Origin: an uncultured Cytophagaceae bacterium
GTDB lineage: Bacteria; Bacteroidota; Bacteroidia; Cytophagales; Spirosomataceae
Assembly (NCBI GenBank): GCA_903907745.1
Contig: CAIVPF010000090.1
Coordinates: forward strand, 1-41,730
Length of the DNA stretch: 41,730 bases
Direction of reading: 5' to 3'
Below, in pieces: positions 15,409 through 25,906 of this stretch (positions are counted from its first letter, which is position 1; every line of letters starts with the position of its first letter). A program made the position numbers and the translations under genes. The notes beneath the pieces are model-generated. The model had not been told where the DNA came from. It saw nothing but the letters and a program-made list of their open reading frames with translations, and searched no databases.

Positions 15409-16992
15409 ATGTCAAGCATATTAAGTATCCTAATCCCTTTGTTATCCTTAGCAGGGGGAGTATTTGCCGGAAAAGTGTTCTTTTCGAAGGCAAGTAAAAA
15501 TTTCGAAGATGAGGCCAAACGTAAAGCCGAAGACATCTTAAAAAATGCAGAAATCGCTGCAGAAAATCTGAAAAAAGACCGCATGTTAGAGGCCAAGGAA
15601 AATTTCCTTCGACTACGTGCTGAATTCGAAGAAGAAACACAAGCTAAAAAAGGCATTTTATCTGAAAACGAGCAAATCCTCCGTGAAAAAGAGCGGATTT
15701 TGGCCCAGCAACAAGAGCAACAAAAAATAGCCGACCAGGAATTGCAAGCCCAAAAGCAAAGCATCCAATCTAAAGAGGAAAACTACCGGAAAAAATTAGA
15801 GGATGTCGAGAAAAAACGAGCAGAGGCAGATGAATTATTGGCCCAACAAATCAGCCAATTAGAGAAAATCGCCAACCTTTCTGCCGATGAAGCGCGTCAA
15901 CAAATCATGGACGCCCTCAAAGCCGAAGCCGAAAGTAAGGCCAGTTCACTGGTGAAACAAGCCATCGAAGAGGCCAAATTGACCGCGACGAAAGAAGCGA
16001 AAAAAGTGGTCATCGAAACGATTCAACGGACCGCCGCTGAAAATGCGATCGAAAACTGTGTATCTGTTTTCAACATCGAATCAGATGATGTAAAGGGTAA
16101 GATTATCGGTCGGGAAGGTCGTAATATCCGCGCCCTCGAAGCCGCTACCGGCGTCGAATTCATCGTGGATGATACCCCTGAGGCGATTATCATTTCTGGT
16201 TTTGATCCGGTTCGTCGAGAAATCGCACGTTTGTCTTTGCACCGTTTGGTACAAGATGGCCGGATTCACCCAGCAAGAATTGAAGAGGTGGTGAACAAAA
16301 CCAAGAAAAACATCGATGATGAGATTGTCGAAATCGGCGAGAAAACCGTGATCGATTTAGGCATTCATGGTCTGCATCCGGAATTAATTAAGATGATTGG
16401 TCGGATGCGTTTCCGTTCTTCTTATGGGCAAAATTTATTGCAACACTCGCGGGAAGTTGCGAAATTATGCGCAACGATGGCCGCTGAATTAGGCTTAAAT
16501 GCGAAATTAGCCAAGCGTGCGGGTCTCCTTCATGACATTGGAAAAGTTTGGCATGAAGAGCCTGAATTACCTCACGCGTTGTTGGGCATGGAATTAGCTT
16601 TGAAATACAAAGAGCATCCAGAAGTTTGTAACGCGATCGGGGCGCACCATGATGAGACAGAAATGACTTCCATGATTTCTCCGATCATCCAGGTTTGTGA
16701 TGCGATTTCAGGATCGAGACCAGGTGCACGTCGAGAAATGATGGAGTCCTACATGAAACGTTTGCGTGACTTAGAAGATTTGGCTACGTCTTTTGATGGG
16801 GTTCAAAAATGTTATGCGATACAAGCTGGTCGAGAACTACGGATTTTAGTAGATGCCGAACATGTCAGTGACGAAAAAGCATCGAATTTATCCTTTGATA
16901 TTTCACAAAAAATCGAAAAGGAAATGCAATATCCAGGGCAAATCAAAGTAACAGTTATCCGTGAAATGCGTGCAGTGAATTTTGCAAAATAA
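15409..16992 (+). CDS. rny: ribonuclease Y
   Basis: RNase Y is a membrane-anchored endoribonuclease that starts mRNA decay. The 527-residue product shows the standard order: N-terminal membrane helix (about 3-24), long coiled coil (about 30-200), KH RNA-binding domain with [15 protein letters not shown] from about 228, and an HD domain with the catalytic LLHDIGK (His375-Asp376) and GAHHDE further on. Length is normal. The gene lies 50 bases after zapA with no terminator between them, and a strong terminator follows it. Confidence 0.97.
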   Translation: MSSILSILIPLLSLAGGVFAGKVFFSKASKNFEDEAKRKAEDILKNAEIAAENLKKDRMLEAKENFLRLRAEFEEETQAKKGILSENEQILREKERILAQQQEQQKIADQELQAQKQSIQSKEENYRKKLEDVEKKRAEADELLAQQISQLEKIANLSADEARQQIMDALKAEAESKASSLVKQAIEEAKLTATKEAKKVVIETIQRTAAENAIENCVSVFNIESDDVKGKIIGREGRNIRALEAATGVEFIVDDTPEAIIISGFDPVRREIARLSLHRLVQDGRIHPARIEEVVNKTKKNIDDEIVEIGEKTVIDLGIHGLHPELIKMIGRMRFRSSYGQNLLQHSREVAKLCATMAAELGLNAKLAKRAGLLHDIGKVWHEEPELPHALLGMELALKYKEHPEVCNAIGAHHDETEMTSMISPIIQVCDAISGSRPGARREMMESYMKRLRDLEDLATSFDGVQKCYAIQAGRELRILVDAEHVSDEKASNLSFDISQKIEKEMQYPGQIKVTVIREMRAVNFAK

Positions 16993-17010
16993 AATTTCAA
17001 AAATGATTAA

Positions 17011-17050
17011 AAAACGCTAGTCAGGTCTTTTACCTTGCTAGCGTTTTTTT
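17011..17050 (+). terminator. intrinsic terminator of the rny transcript
   Basis: AAAACGCTAG at 17011-17020 pairs with CTAGCGTTTT at 17038-17047, followed by a T run to 17050. The 17-base loop can form a smaller nested stem (AGGT 17023-17026 with ACCT 17032-17035). Confidence 0.9.
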
Positions 17051-17058
17051 AGCTAGCT

Positions 17059-17490
17059 ATGAAAATCATTAGCCCACAGAATGACCTAGAATGGAAATCT
17101 TATTTCCAATTGCGTTTTGATGTACTACGGGAACCATGGAATCAACCCGCCGGCTCCGAAGTATTAGGAGACGAGGATCAGGCTATCCATGCGATGGCGA
17201 TGGATGGAGATGTGGTAGTTGGCGTAGCGCGCATGCATGCTTCGGGGCCTTTACAGGGGCAGGTTCGCTGTGTTGCGGTGGCTAGAGGCCAACAAGGCAA
17301 AGGCGTAGGCAAATCCATCATGAATTATTTGGAAGATATGGCGCGCAACAAAGGCTGGAAAGAAATCATTTTGGAAGCTCGAGAAAATGCGGTGCCATTT
17401 TACAAAGCGCTCGGCTATGAAATTCAAAAAGAATCCTACCTCCTATTCAATGAAATTCAGCATTATACGATGACTAAATCGCTCGTCTAA
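17059..17490 (+). CDS. GNAT-family N-acetyltransferase
   Basis: The 143-residue protein is a single GNAT domain. The acetyl-CoA pyrophosphate loop is seen in [18 protein letters not shown] (about 71-88), followed by the helix [10 protein letters not shown] and the strand [19 protein letters not shown] typical of the family's end. The acceptor substrate cannot be predicted. It starts 9 bases after the rny terminator T run, so it may have little or no promoter of its own or depend on read-through. Its stop overlaps that of the convergent bioB by four bases. Confidence 0.9.
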   Translation: MKIISPQNDLEWKSYFQLRFDVLREPWNQPAGSEVLGDEDQAIHAMAMDGDVVVGVARMHASGPLQGQVRCVAVARGQQGKGVGKSIMNYLEDMARNKGWKEIILEARENAVPFYKALGYEIQKESYLLFNEIQHYTMTKSLV

Positions 17491-18506
17491 TGCGTATGCG
17501 CTAAACCTTGCGCCATGGGGATTTGATTGAATTCAAGCCCAGCTTTCTTCGCATCTTTAAAGGCTTCTTTCGGTTTGATGCTCAAGATTTGAAATAATTC
17601 TTGGTCTGATTTCGCATCAGGATTTGGGGTTGTTAATAATACATCGCCGGAAAAAATCGAATTCGCCCCAGCCATGAAACAAAAGGCTTGACCTTCGTAA
17701 TTCAATTCCAAACGACCTGCTGATAAACGAACCGCTGATTTCGGCATCATGATACGTGCCGTGGCGATCACTCGAACTAAATCCCACACAGAGGCCGTTT
17801 TTTGATTTTCAAAAGGCGTCCCTTCCACCGGAACTAAATTATTCACCGGTACGGATTCTGGATGTTCCGGCAAATTCGCTAAGGTTAATAACATCCCGAT
17901 GCGGTCCGCTGTACTTTCACCCATCCCAATAATCCCGCCCGAACATACCGAAATTTTCGCTTTGCGAACATTCCCCAACGTCTCTAAACGGTCTTCATAG
18001 GTACGCGTAGAAATCACATCCTCATAGTATTCCTCCGAGGTATCGATGTTATGATTGTAGGCGTATAAACCGGCATCTTTTAGTTTTTCTGCTTGTTGCT
18101 CAGAAAGCATCCCCAGCGTACAACACACTTCCATCCCCAAGGAATTCACGCCTTTCACCATATCCAATACGCGATCAAAATCCTTGTTATCACGAACTTC
18201 ACGCCAAGCAGCACCCATACAGAAACGGGAACTCCCATTATCTTTGGCTCGAACAGCTGCTTGAATGACTTCTTCGTAGGGCAATAATTTTTGCACTTTG
18301 ACATTCGTATGGTAACGCGCGGCTTGGGAGCAATAGGAACAATCCTCTGGGCAACCACCCGTTTTAATGGACAATAAGGTACTAATTTGAACCTCGTTTG
18401 GATCATGGAATTGCCGATGCACAGTGGCAGCTTGATAAACCAAATCTAAAAACGGTTGGTTGAAAATTTGCTCAACCTCTTCACGGGTCCAATTATTACG
18501 TACCAT
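17487..18506 (-). CDS. bioB: biotin synthase
   Basis: BioB is the radical-SAM enzyme that inserts sulfur into dethiobiotin in the last step of biotin synthesis. The 339-residue protein has the radical-SAM cluster motif C52-x3-C56-x2-C59 ([11 protein letters not shown]), followed by the family segments [23 protein letters not shown] and the C-terminal [16 protein letters not shown], whose arginine lies by the [2Fe-2S] cluster. No other bio genes are nearby. It starts 34 bases downstream of sppA on the same strand, which suggests a shared transcript. Confidence 0.97.
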   Translation of the reverse strand: MVRNNWTREEVEQIFNQPFLDLVYQAATVHRQFHDPNEVQISTLLSIKTGGCPEDCSYCSQAARYHTNVKVQKLLPYEEVIQAAVRAKDNGSSRFCMGAAWREVRDNKDFDRVLDMVKGVNSLGMEVCCTLGMLSEQQAEKLKDAGLYAYNHNIDTSEEYYEDVISTRTYEDRLETLGNVRKAKISVCSGGIIGMGESTADRIGMLLTLANLPEHPESVPVNNLVPVEGTPFENQKTASVWDLVRVIATARIMMPKSAVRLSAGRLELNYEGQAFCFMAGANSIFSGDVLLTTPNPDAKSDQELFQILSIKPKEAFKDAKKAGLEFNQIPMAQGLAHTH

Positions 18507-18540
18507 ATATTCCTAATTTTATGCCAAAGATAATGCCTCC

Positions 18541-20316
18541 TTATTGTAATTCAATCAAATAAGGCATTAAAGCGAGATATCCTTCTCTTTTTTTCCAACG
18601 ATCTAATTCCCAAATCGATTTTGTCCAAGGCATATTCGACTCAGCAAATTTTTGTGCCATGGACGTTTCAGATGTCGCTGATTCCAAAATTTGATCCAAA
18701 AACGATTTTGCTTTCGGGTAAATCGCCACCTTGTAAGCTCCTTTTTTTAATTTTCCTTTTTTCGCAGCTAATTCGATAGCCTTATCTAATCCACCTAATT
18801 CATCCACCAAACCCAACGATTTCGCCTGAACTCCTGTCCAAACGCGACCCCCCGCGAGGGATTTTAATTTAGCCACGGACATATGTCTGCCCGCCGCAGC
18901 TTTGGAGGTAAAAGATTCGTAGCCTTGGTCGACCATGTGCTGAACCACCGACTTCTGGAATTCCGTTAACTCACCCGCAGAATTTAAGAAATTTGAATTC
19001 GCATGGGTGTTCACATGATCCTGGGTAATTCCCAATTTATTACTTAAAAAGCGGTCTATGTTTAACCATTGGGCAAAAATACCGATGGAACCTGTGACCG
19101 TGGTGGGTTGCGCGACAATCGCATCCGTTCCCATAGCCATGTAATAGCCACCAGAAGCCGCATAGTCCGACATGGATGCAATGATGGGCTTCACCTTTTT
19201 AGCTAATTCGATTTCACGCCACATGATGTCAGAAGCCAAAGAAGAACCTCCGGGTGAATCGATGCGCAAGACAATCGCCTTCACCGATTTATTATCCCTT
19301 AATTTCCGTAATTCCTTAACAAATTCATCTGAACCAATGCTCCCATCTCCGCCTTGCGTACCCACGATTTCGCCTTCGGCAACTAATACTGCGATTTTAT
19401 CTGTCCCATCGACCTTCGGACGTGGATCTTTGGCCTTTAAGAAATCCGTAAATTTCATGAATTTCAATTCGTCCTTAGCCTTTACTTTTACTTTAGATTT
19501 CAATAAAGCTTCAAATTCATCCCAATAGCCCAATTTTATCATACCCAATTTTTCCGCTTTTATCGGATTCATGGCCAATAAACTATCAGCAATTTGATTT
19601 AATTTTTCGGCAGGAATGTGCTTGCTTTCTGAAATTTTAGCAAAAATTTCGCGGTTAATGGAACCGATGAAAGATTGCGTTTGCGCCCGATTTTCCGGAC
19701 TCATATCTTCTCGAATAAAAGGTTCCACGGCCGATTTGTACTGTCCTACCCGGAAAACCAAAGGCTCGATTTCCAATTTATCAAAAGCCTTTTTATAGAA
19801 CATATATTGGACACTGATCCCATTGAAATCCAATAAACCTGAAGGATTCAAATAGGCCTCATTCGCTACAGAAGCCATGAAATAGGCCTTTTCAGAATAG
19901 GAATTCGAATAGGCATAAATGAATTTTCCTGAAGCTTTAAATTGCTGAAGCGCGGTGCGGATTTCTGACAATTGGGCATATCCACCCATCGGAAAGCTAA
20001 CATCTAAATAAATCCCTTTGACCTTGGCGTCCAACCGAGCCCGATCGATTGCGGAAAGAATTTGAATTAAACCGATTTTCTCGGTGCTCGAGAAAAAGGG
20101 ATTTGGGATGTTCGCAAAAGGATCATCTTCCTCAATGGATGCATTTTCGACCAAAGGCCGATTGAGATCCAATTTCAAAATCGAATTTTCTTTTACCTCA
20201 TACTCGGTATCTCCACTCATCGCAGAGCCGATCCCAACCGTAATTAGCAGCCCAAAGAGCAAGAAAAGAAATATACCCACTACGGTAGCTAAGCTAAATT
20301 TGACAAATTGCCACAT
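18541..20316 (-). CDS. sppA: signal peptide peptidase SppA, 67K type
   Basis: SppA degrades cleaved signal peptides in the inner membrane. The 591-residue protein has one N-terminal membrane helix (about 8-30) and two tandem ClpP-like domains, as in the long 67K form. The catalytic pair is visible: Lys143 in YSEKAYFMAS and Ser388 in DYAASGGYYMAMG. The substrate-groove segment RIDSPGGSSLAS and GSIGIFAQW are also present. The ATG at 20316 opens directly onto the membrane helix. It lies between ppa and bioB on the same strand; a 101-base gap separates it from ppa, enough for a promoter of its own. Confidence 0.95.
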   Translation of the reverse strand: MWQFVKFSLATVVGIFLFLLFGLLITVGIGSAMSGDTEYEVKENSILKLDLNRPLVENASIEEDDPFANIPNPFFSSTEKIGLIQILSAIDRARLDAKVKGIYLDVSFPMGGYAQLSEIRTALQQFKASGKFIYAYSNSYSEKAYFMASVANEAYLNPSGLLDFNGISVQYMFYKKAFDKLEIEPLVFRVGQYKSAVEPFIREDMSPENRAQTQSFIGSINREIFAKISESKHIPAEKLNQIADSLLAMNPIKAEKLGMIKLGYWDEFEALLKSKVKVKAKDELKFMKFTDFLKAKDPRPKVDGTDKIAVLVAEGEIVGTQGGDGSIGSDEFVKELRKLRDNKSVKAIVLRIDSPGGSSLASDIMWREIELAKKVKPIIASMSDYAASGGYYMAMGTDAIVAQPTTVTGSIGIFAQWLNIDRFLSNKLGITQDHVNTHANSNFLNSAGELTEFQKSVVQHMVDQGYESFTSKAAAGRHMSVAKLKSLAGGRVWTGVQAKSLGLVDELGGLDKAIELAAKKGKLKKGAYKVAIYPKAKSFLDQILESATSETSMAQKFAESNMPWTKSIWELDRWKKREGYLALMPYLIELQ

Positions 20317-20417
20317 ATCATTTTAGTTTAAAAAGGAATCACAAGATGACTAAGTAAGTAAACAAAATCTACACAATTATGTTTAATGGTGCATATCTTA
20401 AAACAGCGGAATGTAGG

Positions 20418-21035
20418 CTATCCGAAATTTTTCCGGTAATCCTCCCGCGCCTGTCGAATAACTTCATGGGCGATTTCACGACCGTAAACCTCGTCGATGT
20501 CCACGGTGTTTGAGGTACTTTCGCCTGGTAACATTTTATAGGTCCAAAAATAATGCCGTAAACGCTGCACGATATCTTTGGGGGCATCTGAAATATCGCG
20601 CCATTTCCCATAAATCGGGTCATCTTTTAGCACGGCGATGATTTTATCGTCGGCCTCGCCTTTATCGATCATGCGGATGCCGCCAATCGGAATCGCTTGG
20701 CATAAAATATCACCATGGGTTATGGCCCGTTCGGACAAGACTAAAATATCCAAAGGATCCCCATCGCCCTGGGTGATGTCTTTTCCTGAATATTTACGGG
20801 CTAATTCGGCTATACCTTCGGCACAATAAGTTTGGGGTAAAAAGCCATACAGCGCTGGAACGATATTGGAGAATTTTTGTGGACGGTCGATTTTTAAATA
20901 GCCCGACTGTTTGTCAATTTCATATTTAACGGTATCCGTTGGTACAATCTCAATAAAAGCAGTCACCAATTCCGGCATTTGTTCACCGATTTGAATGCCG
21001 TGCCAGGGATGAGCTTTAAAAAAGTTGCGATTCAT
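20418..21035 (-). CDS. ppa: family I inorganic pyrophosphatase
   Basis: The enzyme hydrolyses pyrophosphate from biosynthetic reactions. The 205-residue protein has the family I metal-binding signature DGDPLD at 91-96, plus PALYGFLPQTYC and the DDKIIAVLKDDP segment. I place the start at the ATG at 21035 (MNRNFFKAHPWHG); an open stretch of 23 codons upstream is AT-rich and unlike the family. The protein is a little longer than the Escherichia coli enzyme (~176) because of a helical C-terminus (EVIRQAREDYRKNFG). Confidence 0.95.
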   Translation of the reverse strand: MNRNFFKAHPWHGIQIGEQMPELVTAFIEIVPTDTVKYEIDKQSGYLKIDRPQKFSNIVPALYGFLPQTYCAEGIAELARKYSGKDITQGDGDPLDILVLSERAITHGDILCQAIPIGGIRMIDKGEADDKIIAVLKDDPIYGKWRDISDAPKDIVQRLRHYFWTYKMLPGESTSNTVDIDEVYGREIAHEVIRQAREDYRKNFG

Positions 21036-21098
21036 GAATGGTGATTTAAATATGAAATGAGGGTGGAAATCCGCGCAAATTACAAAATTTTGAAATGA

Positions 21099-21128
21099 TT
21101 GCAATCCAAGTACATTTAGTTAAATTTG
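21099..21128 (+). promoter_or_regulatory. sigma-A promoter of def-pheT
   Basis: TTG at 21099-21101, a 19-base spacer and TAAATTTG at 21121-21128 match the Bacteroidota consensus. The def ATG follows 20 bases after the -7 box. The same interval must hold the control region of the divergent ppa gene. Confidence 0.75.
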
Positions 21129-21147
21129 TGGTTTGAATGATTTTGCC

Positions 21148-21720
21148 ATGATATATCCCATCATTCCTTACGGGGATCCTGTGTTAAGAAAAGTTGCGAA
21201 GCCCATTAAATTCGATGGATTGGATGTACTACAATTAGCCGACGATATGTTTGAAACCATGTATGCCGCCAGTGGTGTCGGACTTGCTGCTCCGCAAATA
21301 GGCATGGACATACGAATGTTTGTCGTGGACGGCCGACCCATGAATGAGGGGGAAGAGGAGGAAGATAAAGACCCTTCTTTGGTTGATTTCAAAAAGGTAT
21401 TTATCAATGCCACGATTTTAGATGAGACGGGTGAAGAGTGGGGATTCGAGGAGGGCTGCTTGTCCATACCGGGAATCCGAGGGGAGGTATTTCGACCAGA
21501 ATATGTCAAAATCCATTATTGGACCGAACATGGGGATGAAAAAGAGGAGATATTTGAGGGTTTTGCGGCTCGGATTATTCAGCATGAATATGATCACATT
21601 GAAGGAATCTTATTTACAGATCACTTAAATGTCGTTAAAAAACGCCTGATTAAGAATAAATTAACGGATATTACCCGTGGTAAAGTTTCGGTGGATTACA
21701 AAATGAAATTAGCTCGATAA
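21148..21720 (+). CDS. def: peptide deformylase
   Basis: Deformylase removes the N-formyl group from nascent proteins and is the functional partner of fmt at 36602. The 190-residue protein has all three motifs: GVGLAAPQIG (43-52), EGCLSIPG (102-109, metal ligand Cys104) and QHEYDH (145-150, His146, Glu147, His150). An acidic loop (about 67-77) is inserted after the first motif. I choose the ATG at 21148; an in-frame TTG five codons upstream is less likely. pheT begins 9 bases after the stop. Confidence 0.97.
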   Translation: MIYPIIPYGDPVLRKVAKPIKFDGLDVLQLADDMFETMYAASGVGLAAPQIGMDIRMFVVDGRPMNEGEEEEDKDPSLVDFKKVFINATILDETGEEWGFEEGCLSIPGIRGEVFRPEYVKIHYWTEHGDEKEEIFEGFAARIIQHEYDHIEGILFTDHLNVVKKRLIKNKLTDITRGKVSVDYKMKLAR

Positions 21721-21729
21721 CAAATTACA

Positions 21730-24165
21730 ATGAAGATTTCTATTAACTGGTTACGTGATTTTATTGACCTTTCGAAATTGCCCGAACAAGGTAGTCCGGC
21801 CGAATTGGATGTGCTTTTAACCAATACGGGTCTAGAAGTAGAAGGTATCGAAGCGCATGAAAAAATACCGGGCGGTTTACGGGGTTTTGTGGTGGGAGAA
21901 GTCATTACCTGCGAGCCTTTTGAGGTAAAAGATAAAGTCTTACATGCCACGACGGTAGATGCGGGATTGGCTGAACATTTACAGATTGTTTGTGGCGCAT
22001 CGAACGTAGCTGCGGGTCAAAAAGTTATCGTGGCTACTCCTGGCACCCAATTATATGATGGAGAAGGGAAGGAATTATTTGTCATCGAACGCAGAAAAGT
22101 ATATGGCCAGATCTCGGAAGGTATGATTTGCGCGGAGGATGAAATCGGGCTAGGAAATTCGCATGATGGGATTTTGATTTTAGATACAGATGTACCCAAT
22201 GGTACAGCGGCAGCAACTTATTTTCAGATCCAGTCTGACCTAGTTTTAGAAATTGGATTAACCCCAAACCGTGCGGATGCGGCATCCCACTGGGGAGTAG
22301 CGCGGGATATTAAGGCGGTGAGCGGATTGCCGATTAATTGGCCAAGCATCCTTCCAGCTAAAAAATCAGCCCAACAATTTCCCATTCAGGTAGATGTTCA
22401 AGATACAGGATGTACCCGTTTTTGTGGGGTGACCGTGGATGGAGTTCGGGTAGGTCCATCGCCTGCATGGTTACAAGAACGCTTGTCGGCGATCGGTTTA
22501 CGCCCAATTAATAACATCGTAGATATTACAAATTTCATCTGTCATGGCATAGGTCAACCGATGCATGCCTATGATTACCATGCGATTAAAGGCGGAAAAT
22601 TAATCGTTAAAACATGTATGGCTGGGGCAGAATTTGTTACCCTGGACGGGATAAAACGCAAATTAAGCTCCGAAGATATCATGATTTGTGATGCGGAAGG
22701 ACCCATCGGAATCGCGGGCGTTATGGGTGGTCAGAATTCTGGTATTCAAGATTCGACGACACGCATTTATTTAGAAGTGGCACATTTTAAGCCGGAACGC
22801 ATTCGGAAGGCTTCACAAACACATAGTTTAAAAACAGATGCATCATTCCGCTTCGAACGTGGAACGGATGTGGAAGCCAAATTATTTGCTTTAGAATATG
22901 CGGTTCAATTAATTCAGTCGATGGCTGGAGGCGAGGTAGCCTCCGAGATATTGGATTATTATCCTGAAAAAGTGGCTTTGGTGGAAATCAAAGTATCCTT
23001 TACTCGGATTCAAAACCTGATGGGTGTGGAGATTTCCTCGACACGGATTCAAGAAATTTTGAAGGCCTTGGATTTTGAATTGCAAGCGATTTCGGAGGAG
23101 GGATGTGTGGCTTTGGCACCGGCCTATCGGGTCGATGTGACCCGGGAAGCGGATGTGGTGGAGGAGATTTTACGGATTTATGGGTTGGATAATATCCCCT
23201 TGTCGGAACATTTAAGCGCTCATTTTATTTCAGAGTTCCCCTTGGTAGATCAGGAAAAGACCCAACAAAATGTGGGACTTAGTTTAGCTGCGAAAGGATT
23301 TCATGAGATCATTACGAATTCTTTGACAAAAGCGGATTACCATAATTTGATTTCAAATGATTTGGGATTCGATTCGGTGGAAATTTTAAATCGACTTTCG
23401 GAGGATTTAGGGGTGATGCGACAGCACATGGTTTTTGCGGGATTGGAGGCTTTGTCTCATAATATTAACCGGAGACAAAAGGATTTGAAATTATTTGAAT
23501 TCGGGAAAACCTATCACAAAAAAGGGGCTAAATACATCGAAAAAAGACATTTGGCACTTTATTTAACTGGTTTAAGTGAAGGAGAAACTTGGGCTCAGGC
23601 TCCCCAAAAATCGGCATTGCATCATGTCTATTCGGCCGTGGTGGCTTTGATGCGTCAATTGGGCGTGTCTGAATTTGAAACGAGTCCGATTGAAAATTCA
23701 CAGGTATTTGCCTATGGCTTACGGGTTTCGGTGCAGAAGAAAAACTGTATTGATATGGGTTTGATTCATCCTACCTTGGCCGCCAGCATGGATGTGAAAC
23801 AAGAGGTTTTTATGGCGGATCTGGATTGGGATTATTGGGTGAAAAAGGAGAAAGGGAATTTTGAGTATAAGGAAATTTCGAAATTTCCCGAGGTAAGAAG
23901 AGATTTGTCCTTGGTGATTGACCGTCTACTAAGTTTTACGGAAATTCGGCGGGTTGCAAGCCAGACGGAGAAGCAGATATTAAAAAATGTAGCCATATTT
24001 GATGTGTATGAGGGGAAGAACTTGGGGGAAGGAAAAAAATCTTACTCGGTGAGTTTTACCCTTCAGGATGAAACACAAACCTTAACGGATAAGGTTATCG
24101 ATGCTACGATGGAACGATTGATTACTCGATTTGAAAAAGAATTAGGCGCCCTTATTCGTAAATAA
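21730..24165 (+). CDS. pheT: phenylalanyl-tRNA synthetase beta subunit
   Basis: PheT combines with PheS to charge tRNA-Phe. The 811-residue protein has the usual domain order: N-terminal MKISINWLRDF, an EMAP/CsaA-type tRNA-binding domain (about 45-155), the B3/B4 editing module, B5 (about 405-475), a catalytic-like core (VVEEILRIYGLDNIP...LFEFGKTY) and a C-terminal anticodon-binding FDX-ACB domain (KEISKFPEVRRDLSLVID). pheS is not adjacent and must lie elsewhere. It follows def by 9 bases and shares its promoter. Confidence 0.97.
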   Translation: MKISINWLRDFIDLSKLPEQGSPAELDVLLTNTGLEVEGIEAHEKIPGGLRGFVVGEVITCEPFEVKDKVLHATTVDAGLAEHLQIVCGASNVAAGQKVIVATPGTQLYDGEGKELFVIERRKVYGQISEGMICAEDEIGLGNSHDGILILDTDVPNGTAAATYFQIQSDLVLEIGLTPNRADAASHWGVARDIKAVSGLPINWPSILPAKKSAQQFPIQVDVQDTGCTRFCGVTVDGVRVGPSPAWLQERLSAIGLRPINNIVDITNFICHGIGQPMHAYDYHAIKGGKLIVKTCMAGAEFVTLDGIKRKLSSEDIMICDAEGPIGIAGVMGGQNSGIQDSTTRIYLEVAHFKPERIRKASQTHSLKTDASFRFERGTDVEAKLFALEYAVQLIQSMAGGEVASEILDYYPEKVALVEIKVSFTRIQNLMGVEISSTRIQEILKALDFELQAISEEGCVALAPAYRVDVTREADVVEEILRIYGLDNIPLSEHLSAHFISEFPLVDQEKTQQNVGLSLAAKGFHEIITNSLTKADYHNLISNDLGFDSVEILNRLSEDLGVMRQHMVFAGLEALSHNINRRQKDLKLFEFGKTYHKKGAKYIEKRHLALYLTGLSEGETWAQAPQKSALHHVYSAVVALMRQLGVSEFETSPIENSQVFAYGLRVSVQKKNCIDMGLIHPTLAASMDVKQEVFMADLDWDYWVKKEKGNFEYKEISKFPEVRRDLSLVIDRLLSFTEIRRVASQTEKQILKNVAIFDVYEGKNLGEGKKSYSVSFTLQDETQTLTDKVIDATMERLITRFEKELGALIRK

Positions 24166-24178
24166 GAATAAAAATTAC

Positions 24179-25888
24179 ATGTCGAAGTACATTAAAAAAT
24201 GGCCTTTGTTAATTCTAATTGCGAATGCCGCATTTTTCTTTGCATATACCTCCTATTTTAGTTTCAATTTCCCTTTGCAGGATGACGTCTTGTTAATTGA
24301 TTTTGTTGTCCAAAAGGGACATCTTGGATCTGATTTTTACTCTTGGTATCAAACTTTTTTTGGCGTGGTAAACGATCACTCCATTCTGGTTCCTCGCTTA
24401 TCTGTTTGGTTAATTCAATTGTTAAATGATGGTAAAATTGATTTCGAATGGATAACCCGCTATAACCTGATTATATTGATCATTTTCTTTGTCATTATCG
24501 GTAAAGAATTTCTTCGTGCCAAATTACCTTTGGTTTATCTATTACCGATCAGTTTTTTACTTTTTCAGCCACATTTTCAAGAAGTTTCAAATTGGCCTAT
24601 TACCGGCCTCCAGCATTTACATATTTTGTTATTTGTTGCATTAGCGCTTAGTTTATTAGAAGAGAAAAATTCGGTTATTGGGTCCTTGATTTGCGCTTTT
24701 TTAGCTGGATTTACGTTTGGAAATGGCGTAGCCCTGTTTATCCTTATTATGATTTATTTATTTTTTGAAGGAAGTAAAAAAAAGATTATTTGGGTAGGGG
24801 TATCTTTAGGCATTTATTTATTGGCCTTAATTCCTATTTTTAATTTCAGCCAACAAGCAAAATTTGCCTTTAGTTTTTCAAATACTTCTTTTTTTGAATT
24901 AGGGATTTTAGGTTCGGTGGCCTTAGAATTTTTTAAAAGCAAAGACTTTTTTGCCTTATGCCTTGGCGCCCTCTTACTGAGTTGTATTGTTTATTTCGCC
25001 TTCCAAAAATGGGTCAAGAAAAATTCTCAAATTAATCGTTTTTATTTTTATTACTTGATATTTATTTTGGGGGCAACCTTTGTCATCGCTATCCCAAGAA
25101 GTGGGATTGATTGGACATCCTATCACAGTAGTCGGTATTTTGTATACGGGGTAATTGCATTGATTTGCTTATATGTCCTAGGAATTAAACAACTCCCCGA
25201 ACTACAAAAAAAATACCTATTTTATCCCGCGCTCGTAATTTCTATCTCTTTTTCTTTTTTATCCTATCATAACAATTCAGCCTCCTTAATTGAACGAAAT
25301 AATTCCTTGCAGGCTGATCATGACAATTGGAATAGAAATGAAGCCATCATTTGTGGAGTTCCCCAAGTATTCCAAAACATAAAGCCGATTTTGCTAGAAG
25401 CCTATGCAAAGCACCTGATTCAAAAAGAAAAAATACTTGTTCCTTCTGAAGATTTGGCTAAATTAAATCTAATAGCAAAACCATTTAAATTACGCGTTCC
25501 ATTGGACGTTCAAAGTCATGCAGATACGGTAAAAGGTAAAATGGAATTTTGGGTCAACCGATACTCATTTATCATTTTTAATCAAATGGGTGTTGACAAT
25601 CCCATTTCCAAAACTTGGTATTTAGTGATTCAACATGATTTCACGAAAAAAAGTTTTTTAAGCCCGATTACTTTTAAAAAAGGCGCGATTCGAGATTTCA
25701 TCCTTAAACCCGGTTCAAACTACCTTTCGCAAACCGGCGCTGCGCTGATCCATACGGAATTTTTAGCAAGTGGTACTTATCATTTATACCTTTGTTCTAT
25801 TCAAGAGGAGGAAAAGAATAGGTATTACCGAGTAAACGAACGCATAAGGAAAGACCCTAAAACCAGCACATTGGTGATGATCCCCTAA
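24179..25888 (+). CDS. polytopic membrane protein, possible GT-C-type glycosyltransferase
   Basis: No named family is recognised. The 569-residue protein has about ten hydrophobic helices in its first 370 residues and a soluble C-terminal domain (about 375-569). The first periplasmic loop has FPLQDDVLLIDF, an acidic pair just after the first helix that resembles the catalytic Asp motif of GT-C glycosyltransferases, which use lipid-linked sugars. That is an inference from topology only. The gene is visibly more AT-rich than pheT before it and follows it by 13 bases, so it may have joined this transcript late. It ends 18 bases from the convergent ffh, with no terminator between. Confidence 0.7.
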   Translation: MSKYIKKWPLLILIANAAFFFAYTSYFSFNFPLQDDVLLIDFVVQKGHLGSDFYSWYQTFFGVVNDHSILVPRLSVWLIQLLNDGKIDFEWITRYNLIILIIFFVIIGKEFLRAKLPLVYLLPISFLLFQPHFQEVSNWPITGLQHLHILLFVALALSLLEEKNSVIGSLICAFLAGFTFGNGVALFILIMIYLFFEGSKKKIIWVGVSLGIYLLALIPIFNFSQQAKFAFSFSNTSFFELGILGSVALEFFKSKDFFALCLGALLLSCIVYFAFQKWVKKNSQINRFYFYYLIFILGATFVIAIPRSGIDWTSYHSSRYFVYGVIALICLYVLGIKQLPELQKKYLFYPALVISISFSFLSYHNNSASLIERNNSLQADHDNWNRNEAIICGVPQVFQNIKPILLEAYAKHLIQKEKILVPSEDLAKLNLIAKPFKLRVPLDVQSHADTVKGKMEFWVNRYSFIIFNQMGVDNPISKTWYLVIQHDFTKKSFLSPITFKKGAIRDFILKPGSNYLSQTGAALIHTEFLASGTYHLYLCSIQEEEKNRYYRVNERIRKDPKTSTLVMIP

Positions 25889-25906
25889 AAGGAAACGAAG
25901 GATTGT

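Noticed and set aside
21036-21104. N-terminal extension of Ppa
   Set aside because: AT-rich, not conserved in the family, and it covers the likely ppa promoter region.
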